A stretch of DNA of 64,000 bases, from positions 62,001-126,000 of the forward strand of contig NZ_BBMK01000004.1 in NCBI RefSeq assembly GCF_000755285.1. The letters run 5' to 3'. The DNA is from Nonlabens ulvanivorans. Its GTDB lineage: Bacteria > Bacteroidota > Bacteroidia > Flavobacteriales > Flavobacteriaceae. The notes beneath the pieces were generated by a model. It ran no database searches and was not told where the DNA came from. It saw nothing but the letters and a program-made list of their open reading frames with translations. The position numbers were made by a program, and so were the translations under genes. This document shows, piece by piece, positions 1 to 9,716 of this stretch (its first letter is position 1; the number at the start of each line of letters is the position of its first letter).

Positions 1-869
1 TTATAGGGAATAAGAAGTATGCAAAATTCTGGGCAGATTCTAAGGCATCAATTGCTATCATTAGTGAAAACATTGAGCTAGCGCCTGGTGATAATCGCGT
101 TTTAATAAAAGTAAAAAACGCAGATCTAGCCATGGCTAATATGTTAGAAGCTTTTTTACCACCTACACCTGTTTTTGAAATAGATATTCATCCTACTGCA
201 GTGGTACATGAAACAGCAACCATAGGAAAAGGTGTCCAAATAGGTGCTCATTGTTATGTAGGTAAGAACGTAACCTTAGGTGATGGAGTAGTACTTTATC
301 ATAATGTAAGCGTGTTTGATGACTCTACTATTGGACCGCAAACAGTTGCCTGGTCAGGAACGGTTATAAGAGAACGTTCTCAAATAGGCGCTCAATGTAT
401 ATTTCATAATAATGTGAGTATTGGAGCAGACGGTTTTGGATATCGCCCATCAGATGATGGTCGTGGACTTATTAAAATACCACATATAGGAAATGTTGTT
501 ATAGGTAATGGCGTTGAGATAGGTGCTAATTCTTGTGTAGATAGAGCAAAGTTTAATTCAACGATCATAGGCGACGGTTGTAAAATTGATAATCTAGTTC
601 AAATTGCACACAATTGTATACTAGGTAGATGTTGTATTATGGCTGGTCATAGTGGCCTTGCTGGGTCCGTTACCTTGGGTGATGGTGTGATTATTGGTGG
701 TAGTGCATCGATAAAAGATCATACGACCATTGAGTCTGGTGCAACGGTAGGTGCTGGTAGTGGTGTGATGAATAATGTGGCTGCTGGTAAAACAGTACTG
801 GGCTATCCAGCGACGGACTCTCGAGAGATGCTTAAGCAATGGGTTGCACTGCGCAAGCTTGCTAAATAA
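1..869 (+). CDS. lpxD: UDP-3-O-acylglucosamine N-acyltransferase (5' truncated by window edge)
   Basis: This enzyme transfers the second 3-hydroxyacyl chain from acyl-ACP to UDP-3-O-acylglucosamine in lipid A synthesis, in the cytoplasm. The frame is already open at base 3 and reads through the internal ATG at 132, so the true N-terminus lies before the window. The rest is a long run of hexapeptide repeats (pattern I-G-x-x-x-x with V/I/L at each turn) typical of the left-handed beta-helix of LpxD. The motif VQIAHNC near 600 carries the His expected to be the catalytic base. The C-terminal helix ends [13 protein letters not shown], as in the family. Identification rests on the repeat fold plus the VQIAHN motif, so I am confident. 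The next gene starts 28 bases later on the same strand. Confidence 0.93.
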   Translation, partial: IGNKKYAKFWADSKASIAIISENIELAPGDNRVLIKVKNADLAMANMLEAFLPPTPVFEIDIHPTAVVHETATIGKGVQIGAHCYVGKNVTLGDGVVLYHNVSVFDDSTIGPQTVAWSGTVIRERSQIGAQCIFHNNVSIGADGFGYRPSDDGRGLIKIPHIGNVVIGNGVEIGANSCVDRAKFNSTIIGDGCKIDNLVQIAHNCILGRCCIMAGHSGLAGSVTLGDGVIIGGSASIKDHTTIESGATVGAGSGVMNNVAAGKTVLGYPATDSREMLKQWVALRKLAK

Positions 870-897
870 CGACGTATTTTAAAATAATTATTTAATC

Positions 898-1926
898 ATG
901 AATCAGTTTGTGAAGTATTTGTTGTTACTATTATTTGTAAGTGTTTCAAATGCACAAACAGATCAATTGAAAGGATTTAAAGATTACTATCCTATATCAG
1001 TAAGACCAGAAGCGTCTATAGGTTTAGGAAATAATCCTTATGAACAAATTCTTTTAGAGGCTACTCCGGTGGTATATTATGGTTTCTATAATGATATGCG
1101 CCGTTCTTTAAATCAAGATACAATTACGAGCGGTGATGCCGTTTACTTGTCTTTTCAGCCTCATTTTAGAATCTACAATGAAGAATCTAAGCCGGTTAAA
1201 ACACCAAGTTATAAAGTTCTTATAGGTTGGCAACGCATTATTAAAACTGATGATGATAATTTTTTAACGGCAGCAATAGAATCTGGTCATTTCAGTAATG
1301 GGCAGGCAGGCAGTGCTTTTAGTACTGAGTTTGACGATAATTCTGAGGAAAGTATAGCTATCTATGATAGTATTACTGATGATACTGATCTCGCTGCATT
1401 ACTTAATAGAAGCACAGGTAATTTCTCTACTAACTTAACTCGATTTAGTTTTAATTATAGATTGAATACGTTTAATGAAAACAACATCCCGCAGAAAATA
1501 CATTCTTTGACCGCGACTTATCAATTGTATCATAACAAGTTTATGGGATTAATTGATTTTGGAGGTTATAATCCGCAGGATATTGACATATATGGTAGAC
1601 ATAAGTTTGAGTTAGGTTATGAATTTACATCACATCTTAAAAAAATGCGTTTTACATTAAGTCAGCAGTTTGATTATACCATAGGTTCTCATCCATCTAG
1701 CGTTCCATACCGATCAGTTACTACCGGAATTTTATATCCATGGGATAATGATTTAGGTTTTTTCACAAAATTTTCTTTCGGTAGAGATAATTACAACTAC
1801 CGTTTTGTGGATAATTTTCCTCGATTTACAGTAGGCGTCACCTGGGATTGGTTCACACCGTTTGTGATTAAACCTAAAAAATTACAGCTGGATCCAAATC
1901 AACTTGAAAATAAAAATCAAGGCTAG
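898..1926 (+). CDS. Putative outer-membrane beta-barrel, phospholipase A-like
   Basis: The 342-residue protein begins with a clear signal peptide (hydrophobic run ending SNAQ) and then alternates aromatic and polar residues as in an outer-membrane barrel. A segment around residues 125-135 reads ESGHFSNGQ. This recalls the H-x-S-N-G active-site stretch of outer-membrane phospholipase A (PldA), in which His and Ser form the catalytic pair. Further on, LTRFSFNYRL could match the following strand with its Asn. The family assignment is an inference from this motif; a generic flavobacterial barrel protein is the alternative. It follows lpxD closely and may share its transcript. Confidence 0.5.
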   Translation: MNQFVKYLLLLLFVSVSNAQTDQLKGFKDYYPISVRPEASIGLGNNPYEQILLEATPVVYYGFYNDMRRSLNQDTITSGDAVYLSFQPHFRIYNEESKPVKTPSYKVLIGWQRIIKTDDDNFLTAAIESGHFSNGQAGSAFSTEFDDNSEESIAIYDSITDDTDLAALLNRSTGNFSTNLTRFSFNYRLNTFNENNIPQKIHSLTATYQLYHNKFMGLIDFGGYNPQDIDIYGRHKFELGYEFTSHLKKMRFTLSQQFDYTIGSHPSSVPYRSVTTGILYPWDNDLGFFTKFSFGRDNYNYRFVDNFPRFTVGVTWDWFTPFVIKPKKLQLDPNQLENKNQG

Positions 1927-1959
1927 CATATTTAACGTTCATATCCATAAAGAATAGAC

Positions 1960-1967
1960 TACTTTTG
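1960..1967 (+). promoter_or_regulatory. Bacteroidota -7 element TACTTTTG
   Basis: The octamer fits the TAnnTTTG consensus and lies 21 bases before the ATG at 1989, so it probably drives the J/KTSC gene. I see no convincing -33 TTG at the expected spacing. Confidence 0.6.
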
Positions 1968-1988
1968 CGCGCTATAAAAAAGTAGAAA

Positions 1989-2444
1989 ATGAAGCGTATT
2001 AATCAGTACAAGAAGATGTTTAGTGTTGAAAAAAACATTGACCTTAAAGAACTTAAGAAAAGTTACCGCAATCTTGTAAAAGAATGGCATCCAGATAAAT
2101 TTCAGGATGGAGATGATAAGAAGGAAGAGGCAGAGGTAATGAGCCGTCAGATAATTGATGGATACCATTTTCTAGTAAGTATTGCACCAGAAACTAAGGA
2201 AGCAAATCTAGAAGCATATACCGAAACGATTACTAACACAGGTATTGAAGACTTTGATCATAAAGGTCAGGTTCTTGAAGTAACCTTTACAGATGGATCG
2301 ACTTATGAATACTTTGGTGTTCAGAAACCAATATTCCGTAAATTGGTAAATGCAGACAATCGTTATAGATTTGGAAAGCGTAATATTTTTACAAGTTACC
2401 TATATCGTAAGTCTAAGAAAGATCAAGACCAAGATCAAGCATAA
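1989..2444 (+). CDS. J-domain plus KTSC-domain protein
   Basis: This 151-residue protein has an N-terminal J-domain-like segment. Residues 1-65 contain LKKSYRNLVKEWHPDKF, with the HPD tripeptide that stimulates DnaK-type ATPases. It is followed by a KTSC domain (about residues 80-140), recognised by the pattern LEVTFTDGSTYEYFGV and the later YRFGKRN. KTSC is a short domain found at the end of some lysyl-tRNA synthetases and in small proteins, where it probably binds RNA. A joint role in chaperoning or RNA handling is inference. A TAnnTTTG element lies just upstream, so it is probably transcribed on its own. The tail is rich in Lys, Asp and Gln. Confidence 0.8.
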   Translation: MKRINQYKKMFSVEKNIDLKELKKSYRNLVKEWHPDKFQDGDDKKEEAEVMSRQIIDGYHFLVSIAPETKEANLEAYTETITNTGIEDFDHKGQVLEVTFTDGSTYEYFGVQKPIFRKLVNADNRYRFGKRNIFTSYLYRKSKKDQDQDQA

Positions 2445-2455
2445 TTAAATCCCTG

Positions 2456-2463
2456 TATTTTTG
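2456..2463 (+). promoter_or_regulatory. Bacteroidota -7 element TATTTTTG
   Basis: It matches TAnnTTTG, 17 bases before the ATG at 2481 of the SDR gene. No -33 element is obvious. Confidence 0.45.
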
Positions 2464-2480
2464 TTTTAATAGTTAAGACC

Positions 2481-4026
2481 ATGGCAGAATCTAATTCATC
2501 TCAACAGCCGTTATCTCTAGAAGAGATACAGCAATGTATTGACATCCTTAATAGGTTAAATACTGATACAGATGAGATTTTTGAAATTCCTATGGAAAGA
2601 CGCATCGAGCTTATAAAACAAGCTGGTCTTCTTTCTAGCCTAGTCGTGATGAATATAAAAGACGTAAAAAAGACGCTGTAAAAGCTGCTAAACGTAAAAG
2701 AGCTACTAGAGATAAGCATGCTCGCAAAGAAACAGGAATACGCAGTGCTCGTGAAGCTAGCGTGTTTGTTGCACCACAAATATTACTTCAACAACAGCTT
2801 GAACAACAGGAGCCAGGTGAATTAAGTACACCTAGAAACTGTTACGTCTGTAAAACGATGTTCACAAAACTGCATCATTTTTATGATCAGATGTGCACCG
2901 ATTGTGGTGATTTTAATTACGCAAAACGTTTTCAAACTGCAGATGTTAAAGGTCAGGTTGCCTTAATTACTGGTTCTAGATTAAAAATTGGCTATCATAT
3001 ATCTTTAATGTTATTGCGTGGTGGCGCTACCGTAATTGCAACTACGCGTTTCCCAGCAGATAGTGCTTTACGTTTTTCAAAAGAACCTGATTATAATGAT
3101 TGGGCCCATAATCTCAAGATTCATGGTCTAGATTTAAGGCACATACCTAGTGTAGAAATCTTCTGTAACTTCATAGAACAACGCTATGAAAAATTAGATA
3201 TTCTTATTAATAACGCAGCACAAACAGTACGTAGGCCATCTGGATTTTATGCGCATCTAATGCCTAACGAAAATTTGTCTTACAGTGAGTTACCGCCGTA
3301 TGCTCAAGAATTACTTAAAGATCATCAAGATTGCCTTGCAGAGATTAAAGCACTTTCACCAGCAGCCTCATCAAATAAGAATATGCCAGTTACATGGCAT
3401 GGACCAGAACCAGGAATTGGTTTGAGAGCCAGTGCTCAACTTTCTCAAATACCTTATAGTTTGATAAAGCATTGAGCGCTCCAGAGGTTTTTCCTGAAGG
3501 TGAATTAGATGCAGATTTACAACAGGTAGATTTGAGAAAAACGAATAGTTGGCGCCTTAAATTGGGTGAGATTGAAACTACTGAAATGATTGAAGTACAG
3601 TTAGTGAACTCTGTAGCTCCTTTTGTACTATGCAATCGTCTTTCTGAAATTATGAAGAAAGAAAATACAGGTAAAAAGCATATCATTAATGTAAGCGCCA
3701 TGGAAGGTAAGTTTCATACATTCTTTAAAGAAGATCGTCATCCACATACTAATATGGCCAAAGCTGCCCTTAATATGTTAACACATACAGCAGCTGGCAC
3801 ACTTGCAAAAGATGGTATTTACATGAATGCTGTTGATACTGGATGGGTGACAGATGAAGATCCTGCAGAGCTTTCAAAACGCAAACAAGAATTACATGAC
3901 TTTCAACCACCATTAGATATTGTAGATGGCGCAGCACGAGTTTTAGATCCTTTATTTGACGGTATAAATACTGGAAAGCATTGGTGCGGTAAGTTCTTAA
4001 AAGATTACAGACCTATAAGCTGGTAA
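2481..4026 (+). CDS. SDR-family oxidoreductase with N-terminal Cys4 motif (two frameshifts)
   Basis: Three reading frames join into one protein of about 515 residues. An N-terminal helical, Lys/Arg-rich region leads to a CxxC...CxxC zinc-type motif (CYVCK and CTDCG). A Rossmann core follows, with [18 protein letters not shown] as nucleotide-binding loop, INNAAQ, and [12 protein letters not shown] containing the catalytic-type Lys. One base is missing near 2638: the restored reading passes through [17 protein letters not shown] into the next frame. A second is missing in the T run at 3460-3462: the restored reading gives [12 protein letters not shown]. Both sites look like homopolymer or consensus errors rather than decay, because the frames stay intact and conserved on each side. 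The substrate is unknown. Its stop overlaps the next gene's ATG. Confidence 0.8.
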
Positions 4027-4914
4027 TGGAAAAGAAACCAGCGTTAATTATTCTTTCATTTTTTGCAGTTTACGTCTTTTGGGGGTTCAACATATTTATG
4101 GAACAAGATGGCGGTTACAGAATTACCGCCTTTTATGCTAGCATCCATAAGGTTTACAACAGCTAGTGCTATTGTATTTATCATCGCAATTGCATCAGGG
4201 AAAAGTTTAAAAATCACAAAAAAGCAATTTCTGAATACTGTTTTAGCTGGATTTCTATTTCTAGCCTATGGTAATGGTGTATTTGTCTGGGCTTTAAAAT
4301 ATGTAGATAGTGGCTTTGCTTCACTGTTAGCATCATTACAACCGCTTGTTTTATTATTAATGATGCGATTTGTACAACGCAAATCTCTAAAAATCAAGTC
4401 CATCATAGGAGTTGCATTAGGTCTCTTTGGGATGTACTTATTAGTAAGTCAGAAAGGACTACAAATGCAAGAAGATAGTTGGATAGGTATTTTAATGATC
4501 ATGAGTTGTATTATAAGTTGGAGTGCCGGTAGCTTGTTCATAGCAAAGGCAGATACACCATCAAACTTTTTTATAACTACTGGATATCAAATGTTAAGTG
4601 CTGGAGTTATTCTAGCTGTAAGTAGTTGGGCTTTTGATGAAAAGTGGATAGCACCTATTGATTGGCAATTTGAAACACGCATTTCTCTTGTTTGTTTGAT
4701 ACTATTCGGTAGTATTGCGGCCTTTACAGCTTTTAACTATCTACTTAAAGTTGTGAGTACAGAAAAGGTAGCCACATCATCCTATGTTAATCCAATTATC
4801 GCTTTGTTACTGGGTTGGTATTTCCTAAATGAAACCATTACAGTTCAATCCATGATTGCGGCAGCTATAATGCTTACAGGTGTATATTTTATAAACAGCC
4901 GCAAAGTGCGTTGA
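4026..4914 (+). CDS. EamA/DMT-family inner-membrane transporter (frameshift near start)
   Basis: The ATG at 4026 overlaps the preceding stop. Read from there, the protein is about 295 residues with ten hydrophobic segments in two EamA halves, the drug/metabolite transporter fold that exports small metabolites. The first helix runs into a G5 run at 4081-4085. Removing one G gives FWGSTYLWNKMAV, the usual EamA signature, and joins the two frames exactly, so I read this as a one-base insertion. A near-identical feature, Asn-rich SYVNPIIALLLGW, marks the last third as in other family members. The substrate cannot be told from sequence. Confidence 0.85.
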
Positions 4915-4996
4915 TTTAACAATCCCTAACAGTAATTATTATAGTCTTAAGACATGTATAACTTTAAGTATAGTACATTGTAAGAAAATTAAGAAC

Positions 4997-5420
4997 ATGA
5001 AAATTACCATACTATCACTTTTAATTTTATTTATTTCAACTACCGCAAGTTGTCAAGAGAAATCTGATAAGGTGCCACAAGAAGTCATAAACGCATTTCA
5101 AACTAAATATCCCGGTGAAAATGATCCAGATTTTGAGCTTGATGATCATGGCTATTGGGAAGCACATTTTAAAAAAGATGGTGAGAAATACAGCAGATTT
5201 TCATGCTGATGGTACATGGAGAGAAACTGAAAATTCTATTAAGGACTCAGAAATTCCTAAGGCTATTCAAGAAGCGATAGAAAGAGAGTTCCCAGATAAA
5301 AAAATTACTGAGGCCGAGCACGTCATTAGTGCAACTCAAGGTGAATTCTATGATATTGAATTTGAACAGAAAGGAAAAAACATGGACGTCATGTACCGAA
5401 AAGATGGAACTAAAGTTTAA
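4997..5420 (+). CDS. PepSY-like (BLIP-fold) secreted protein (frameshift)
   Basis: The protein starts with a signal peptide whose end, TTASCQ, could be a lipobox. Two short alpha-beta repeats follow, of the kind VPQEVINAFQTKYPG...YWEAHFKKDG and IPKAIQEAIEREFPD...YDIEFEQKGKNMDV, typical of periplasmic PepSY-like proteins. The frame breaks near 5192: KDGEKY should continue as ADFHADGTWRETE in the next frame. One extra base or two missing bases explain it. The reconstructed length is about 140 residues. The function of the family is unknown; protein binding or inhibition in the periplasm is suggested by the fold. It is followed by a hairpin shared with the convergent kinase gene. Confidence 0.7.
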
Positions 5421-5438
5421 GCTTATAATCTTTAATTT

Positions 5439-5470
5439 AAAAACGTCGAAATTTTATTTCGGCGTTTTTT
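5439..5470. terminator. Bidirectional terminator hairpin
   Basis: AAAACGTCGAAA and TTTCGGCGTTTT form a stem (one G-T pair) with A and T tracts on either side. It lies between the convergent PepSY-like and histidine kinase genes. Confidence 0.75.
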
Positions 5471-6677
5471 ATACCTCTTTTTTCGGAAGAAAAATTTTAA
5501 ATTCAGTCCATTCTCCTAATTCTGAGTTTACTTCAATTTTACCATGCATATGCTCTAATAATCTGGCAACAGTAGCAAGTCCAATTCCAGTTCCTTGTTT
5601 TCCATTTCTATCTTCTTGTGTTGCTATATAAAACAATTTGAAAATTGATTGAATTCTATCTCGAGCAATACCCATTCCATTATCCCTAATAATTATCTCA
5701 TATTCTTGTGGATGACTAATCAATTGAACTTTTATAACCGTTTTTAACTTATCGCTGTATTTTACAGCATTGGTAAATAAATTGATTAGAATTTGTTGAA
5801 GTGCTATTTCATTTGTTGTTAAAGTAGTGTCAGTTTCTGGGATATATGCAACTTCTACGCTATCATCCATTACGGTCATAGAAATAACATCTTCAATTAA
5901 ATCTACATAACTTACACTGTCATAAGTGTCACTAACAAGTTCCTCACTTTGATAAAACTGCAGCATGCCGTCTATATAGCGGCTCATGCTTTTTGTGCTG
6001 TCTTTAAGGTAACCTAGATATTCTATAGATTGTGGAGATAGGTTAGTTGAGTCTTCTTTAAGTAAATCTGATATCATAAGGATATTGGACAACGGCGCTT
6101 TTAAGTCATGCGACACAATACCCGCAAAATCTTTTAACTCATCATTACGATCTTTTAATATGCGACCTAGTCTATTTAATTCAAAGGTTTTAAACCGTTC
6201 TTCAAAAAGCGACATCACCTGTTTAGCCATCGCTTTTAATGCACTAATTTGATAAGTAGTTAATACTCGTGGCTTATGATCATAAACACATAATGTCCCT
6301 AATTTATATCCATTAATATCAACTAGTGGAACACCTGCATAAAAAATAGCTTTTAATCCTTCTACTAGAGGATTGTCTTTAAAACGTATATCTTCTCTAG
6401 CATCAGGCACAATCATTATATCTTCCTCACTTACGATAGCATGGCCACAAAAAGAAATATCTCGAGGTGATTCACTTAAATCAACACCTTGTCTAGATTT
6501 TAGGAAATTCCTGTCTTTATCTACTAAAGTAATCAATGAAATAGGAGCCTCACAAATACTAGAAATGATAGAGGTGATGTTATCATAATTTTCCTCGGGC
6601 ATGGTATCTAGTAATTTATACTTTTCTACAGCAGCCTGTCTTTCAATCTCGTCTTTAGGAATTGGTGGAGCTATCAT
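5469..6677 (-). CDS. GAF-domain sensor histidine kinase
   Basis: I choose the ATG at 6677 (MIAPPIPKDEIERQ), because the 13 residues upstream look like untranslated AT-rich sequence; this gives 402 residues. Residues 20-160 form a GAF domain of the type found in cyanobacterial and flavobacterial kinases (CEAPISLITLVD, ISFCGHAI). There are no membrane segments, so it is cytoplasmic. The HisKA dimerisation helix has SHDLKAPLSNIL with phospho-acceptor His190. The ATPase domain shows the N box (NLFTNAVKYS), G1 (RDNGMGIA) and G2 (GTGIGLA). No response regulator lies next to it, so its partner and signal are unknown. Confidence 0.9.
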   Translation of the reverse strand: MIAPPIPKDEIERQAAVEKYKLLDTMPEENYDNITSIISSICEAPISLITLVDKDRNFLKSRQGVDLSESPRDISFCGHAIVSEEDIMIVPDAREDIRFKDNPLVEGLKAIFYAGVPLVDINGYKLGTLCVYDHKPRVLTTYQISALKAMAKQVMSLFEERFKTFELNRLGRILKDRNDELKDFAGIVSHDLKAPLSNILMISDLLKEDSTNLSPQSIEYLGYLKDSTKSMSRYIDGMLQFYQSEELVSDTYDSVSYVDLIEDVISMTVMDDSVEVAYIPETDTTLTTNEIALQQILINLFTNAVKYSDKLKTVIKVQLISHPQEYEIIIRDNGMGIARDRIQSIFKLFYIATQEDRNGKQGTGIGLATVARLLEHMHGKIEVNSELGEWTEFKIFLPKKEV

Positions 6678-6751
6678 TTTTATCAAATTATTAATGCAAA
6701 TTAAGAGTATTATCATTTATATGAACTCTAAAATTGTTTTTATTATTAATC

Positions 6752-7001
6752 ATGTAATTCAACCGACGTATATTAAGTTTATCCCAATTTTTAATGATAA
6801 CAGTTCTATAAAAATATTGATCTGATTTACTTATGGCAAGCTGTACAGATAATTATTTAATAACGTTGTATCGCCACCTATTAGTTAATATCATCGATTA
6901 GTCTTAGGGCAGTTATCATCGTTGTATTGAATATTTATGAGACCAATCCTCTAATCAGCCGGTTTTTATTAAACTGCAATATTTTATCAATTGTATCGTA
7001 T
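6752..7001 (+). pseudogene. Decayed C-terminal remnant of a DUF5916 gene
   Basis: This intergenic stretch aligns with the 3' end of the intact DUF5916 gene downstream (roughly 9300-9545). The last 67 bases match 9478-9545 with about ten mismatches and one gap, including a 17-base run AAACTGCAATATTTTAT. Translated codon by codon, the remnant keeps DQS-NQ-V-IKLQYFI but carries several in-frame stops. Upstream, NYLITLY matches SFLTALY and TGATCTG...TATGG matches the WQ strand. The first 50 bases of the remnant are only weakly similar. No 5' part of the second copy is left in the window. I take it as the relic of a tandem paralogue lost by deletion. Confidence 0.7.
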
Positions 7002-7064
7002 AAAAAGTATTTAGAGTGGTAATAATAGAAAACAGGCTATCAACTCTTCAGATAGTGTTATCTA

Positions 7065-7080
7065 CGCTTTCGCGAAAGAG
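7065..7080. repeat. TTTCGCGAAA palindrome copy
   Basis: CGCTTTCGCGAAAGAG differs from the 16-base consensus CGCTTTCGCGAAAGCG at one base. It is intergenic, before the DUF5916 gene. Confidence 0.85.
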
Positions 7081-7144
7081 TAATAATAAAACTGTAACAA
7101 TGAAGAAGAATATGGGTCTATGAAGAAATCACTAACCAAGATTT

Positions 7145-9588
7145 ATGAAACTCTCTCTTTCAATACTTTGTTTATTATTTTTTGTTCAAGCAATAGCACA
7201 AGACAAGAAAACTCTTATTATTAAACGAACATCAAATTCTCCTAAAATTGATGGAGATTTAAATGACGCTAGCTGGCGAAATGTGCAAGAGGCGACAGGA
7301 TTTACGCAATTTAGGCCTACACCTGGTGTGCGTGATTCTTTATATAACCGTACTGTTGTTAAAATGACATATGATGATAACGCAATATATGTAGCAGCTT
7401 ATTTATATGATAATCCTAGTTTAATTGCCACCCAATTTTCTAGTAGAGATAATTTTGCCTTTGCAGATTTTTTTGGACTTGTAATCAATCCAAATAATGA
7501 TGCTCAGAACGACACAGAATTTTTTGTGTTTGCCTCAGGTACGCAGGCAGATGCTGTAGCAAATCCTACAGTAGGTGAGGATTTTGGCTGGAATGCGGTA
7601 TGGGATAGCGCTGTACAAATCCAGGTAGATGGATGGTCTTTAGAAATGAAAATTCCATATCGTTGCTTAAGATTTGATAATAAAAATTTAGATACATGGG
7701 GGGGAATACAATTTCATCGTAGGTTCAAAAGAACCGAAGCGCAATATACTTGGAATGAATTAGATGTTACAAAAGGTAACATAGGACTGTATCATGGACA
7801 ATTAAAAGGTTTAAGTGAAATTGATCCGCCAGTAAGGTTAGCTTTTTATCCATTTGTATCTGGTGTAACTCAAAGTTTTGAAGGCAATACAGAAACTAAT
7901 TTTAATGCTGGAATGGATTTAAAGTATGGTATCACAGAAAACTTTACACTTGACGCTACCTTAATTCCAGACTTCAGTCAGGCAGGCTTTGACGATGTAA
8001 GTTTAAATCTAGGTCCGTTTGAGCAAACTTTTTCTGAGCAACGACAATTTTTTACAGAAGGGCTGGACCTTTTCAGTAAAGGAGATTTATTCTTTTCTAG
8101 ACGTGTCGGTAACGCACCAACTGGTGATGTAGATTTATCAAGTGATGAAGAGTTAATTGAATATCCACGCACGAGTAAGGTTTTGAATGCTGTCAAAGTT
8201 TCGGGAAGAACTAAAAAAGGTCTTGGTCTAGGTTTTTTTAATAGTATAACTGAAAAGACGTATGCAACGGTTGAAAATGCTATTACCGGTGATCGTAGGG
8301 AGGAATTAGTTGAGCCTTTTACAAATTACAATATCATAGTTGCTGATCAACAATTTAATAAAAATTCTAGTATAGGAATTATCAATACTAATACGACTAG
8401 AAATGGTGGTTTTAGAGATGCAAATGTTACTGCAGTACTAGCTAATATAATAAACAAGCGCAATACTTATAACTTACAAGGTCAAGTTAAAATGAGTCAT
8501 CTTAACTTAGAAGAAGGCAACAGCACTGGTTACAGCAGTTTTTTAGAGCGCAAACCATTGCTGGAAAACACAGATATAATTTTGACCATACATATATAGA
8601 CACCAAATTTGACATTAATGATTTAGGATTACAATTTAGAAACAATCGCAATGATTTTGGTGTTAATTATTCCTATCGGACTTTTGAACCTACAGGTAAA
8701 TGGAACAATATTTATGTGGGTACTTATGTAGATTACACGCGATTAGCAAATCCTAATGTGTTTACGGGTTTGCGATTAGGTGCTGAATTTTCTGGAAATA
8801 CAACTACCTTAAATAATTATGGGGGGGCTAATGTGAATTTGCAACCAGGCAAACAATATGATTATTTTGAACCACGTAAAGAAGGTGCCTATTTCATAAG
8901 AAAAAATGGTGTGAATATGAATAGCTGGTTCAATTCAAATGATAATAAGAAAATTGCTATAAGCGCATATTTTGGTATAGAGACCTTGCTAGAATCAGGA
9001 CGTGATTATGTGAATTATTGGTTTGGTTTTGGTCCACGTATAAGATTCAATGATAAATTTGTAATCTCTTATTTTATTGACAGAGAATACTATACCGGTG
9101 ATCGAGGTTATGTAACACAAATTAATGATGATGTAATTATGGGAGATCGAAAGCGTATTGAAATTGAGCACACACTTAATGCTAATTTTAATTTTAATCC
9201 ATATCACACTTTATCCTTAACACTTAGAAACTATTGGGGAACAGTTGATTATAATACAAATTTATTTACTCTACAGGACAATGGAAGGGTAAATCCATCA
9301 ATTTATACCGTTAGTAATATACCAGATAATCCTAACATTAACTTTAGTACTTGGAACTTTGATTTGAGTTATTCATGGCAGGTAGCGCCTGGTAGTTTTT
9401 TAACAGCATTATACCGCAATCAACTTTTTAATTTTGATAATGAATCACAGGCCAATTATAATCGAAGTATAGGCAACTTATTAGATCAATCTCTTAATCA
9501 GACGGTTTCTATTAAACTGCAATATTTTATTGATTACAATCGTATTCCAAATATGCTGCGAGGCAAAAATAAAAAACGAGTTATTTAA
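7145..9588 (+). CDS. DUF5916 outer-membrane protein with N-terminal CBM9-like domain (frameshift)
   Basis: Joined across one break, the protein has about 814 residues. A signal peptide (ending QAIAQ) precedes a carbohydrate-binding family 9-like domain (residues 25-210: PKIDGDLNDASW, VKMTYDDNAIYVAAYLYD). The rest is a DUF5916 beta-barrel (TLIPDFSQ...QRQFFTEG, the family's clearest motif). One T is missing in the T6 run at 8539-8544: restoring it gives FFRAQTIAGKHRYNFDHTYID and links the frames. Two G7 tracts (7698-7704 and 8821-8827) each appear to add one Gly, for example TWGGIQF where TWGIQF is usual. The probable role is in outer-membrane handling of glycans or peptides; this is inference. 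Confidence 0.85.
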
Positions 9589-9688
9589 TGAATTATTTGC
9601 TATGGTGGATACTACTGTAAAGGCTTAACCTATAGATTTTAAGTGTAATAAATAAAATATTTAATTAAACACTTTGGTTCCTGTTGCT

Positions 9689-9696
9689 TACTTTTG
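9689..9696 (+). promoter_or_regulatory. Bacteroidota -7 element TACTTTTG
   Basis: It matches TAnnTTTG and lies 20 bases before the ATG at 9717. It also overlaps the earliest in-frame TTG (9684), which argues against that upstream start. Confidence 0.6.
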
Positions 9697-9716
9697 CCAT
9701 TCGTTTGAAAAAAACA

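Larger units (their letters stand above)
6678..7144. other. Intergenic region of 467 bases
   Basis: The only content I can identify is the DUF5916 relic (6752-7001) and one palindrome copy (7065-7080). No complete TAnnTTTG element is visible ahead of the gene at 7145. Confidence 0.5.

Noticed and set aside
9684-9716. TTG start for the GT9 gene
   Set aside because: The -7 promoter element lies at 9689-9696, inside that would-be coding stretch.
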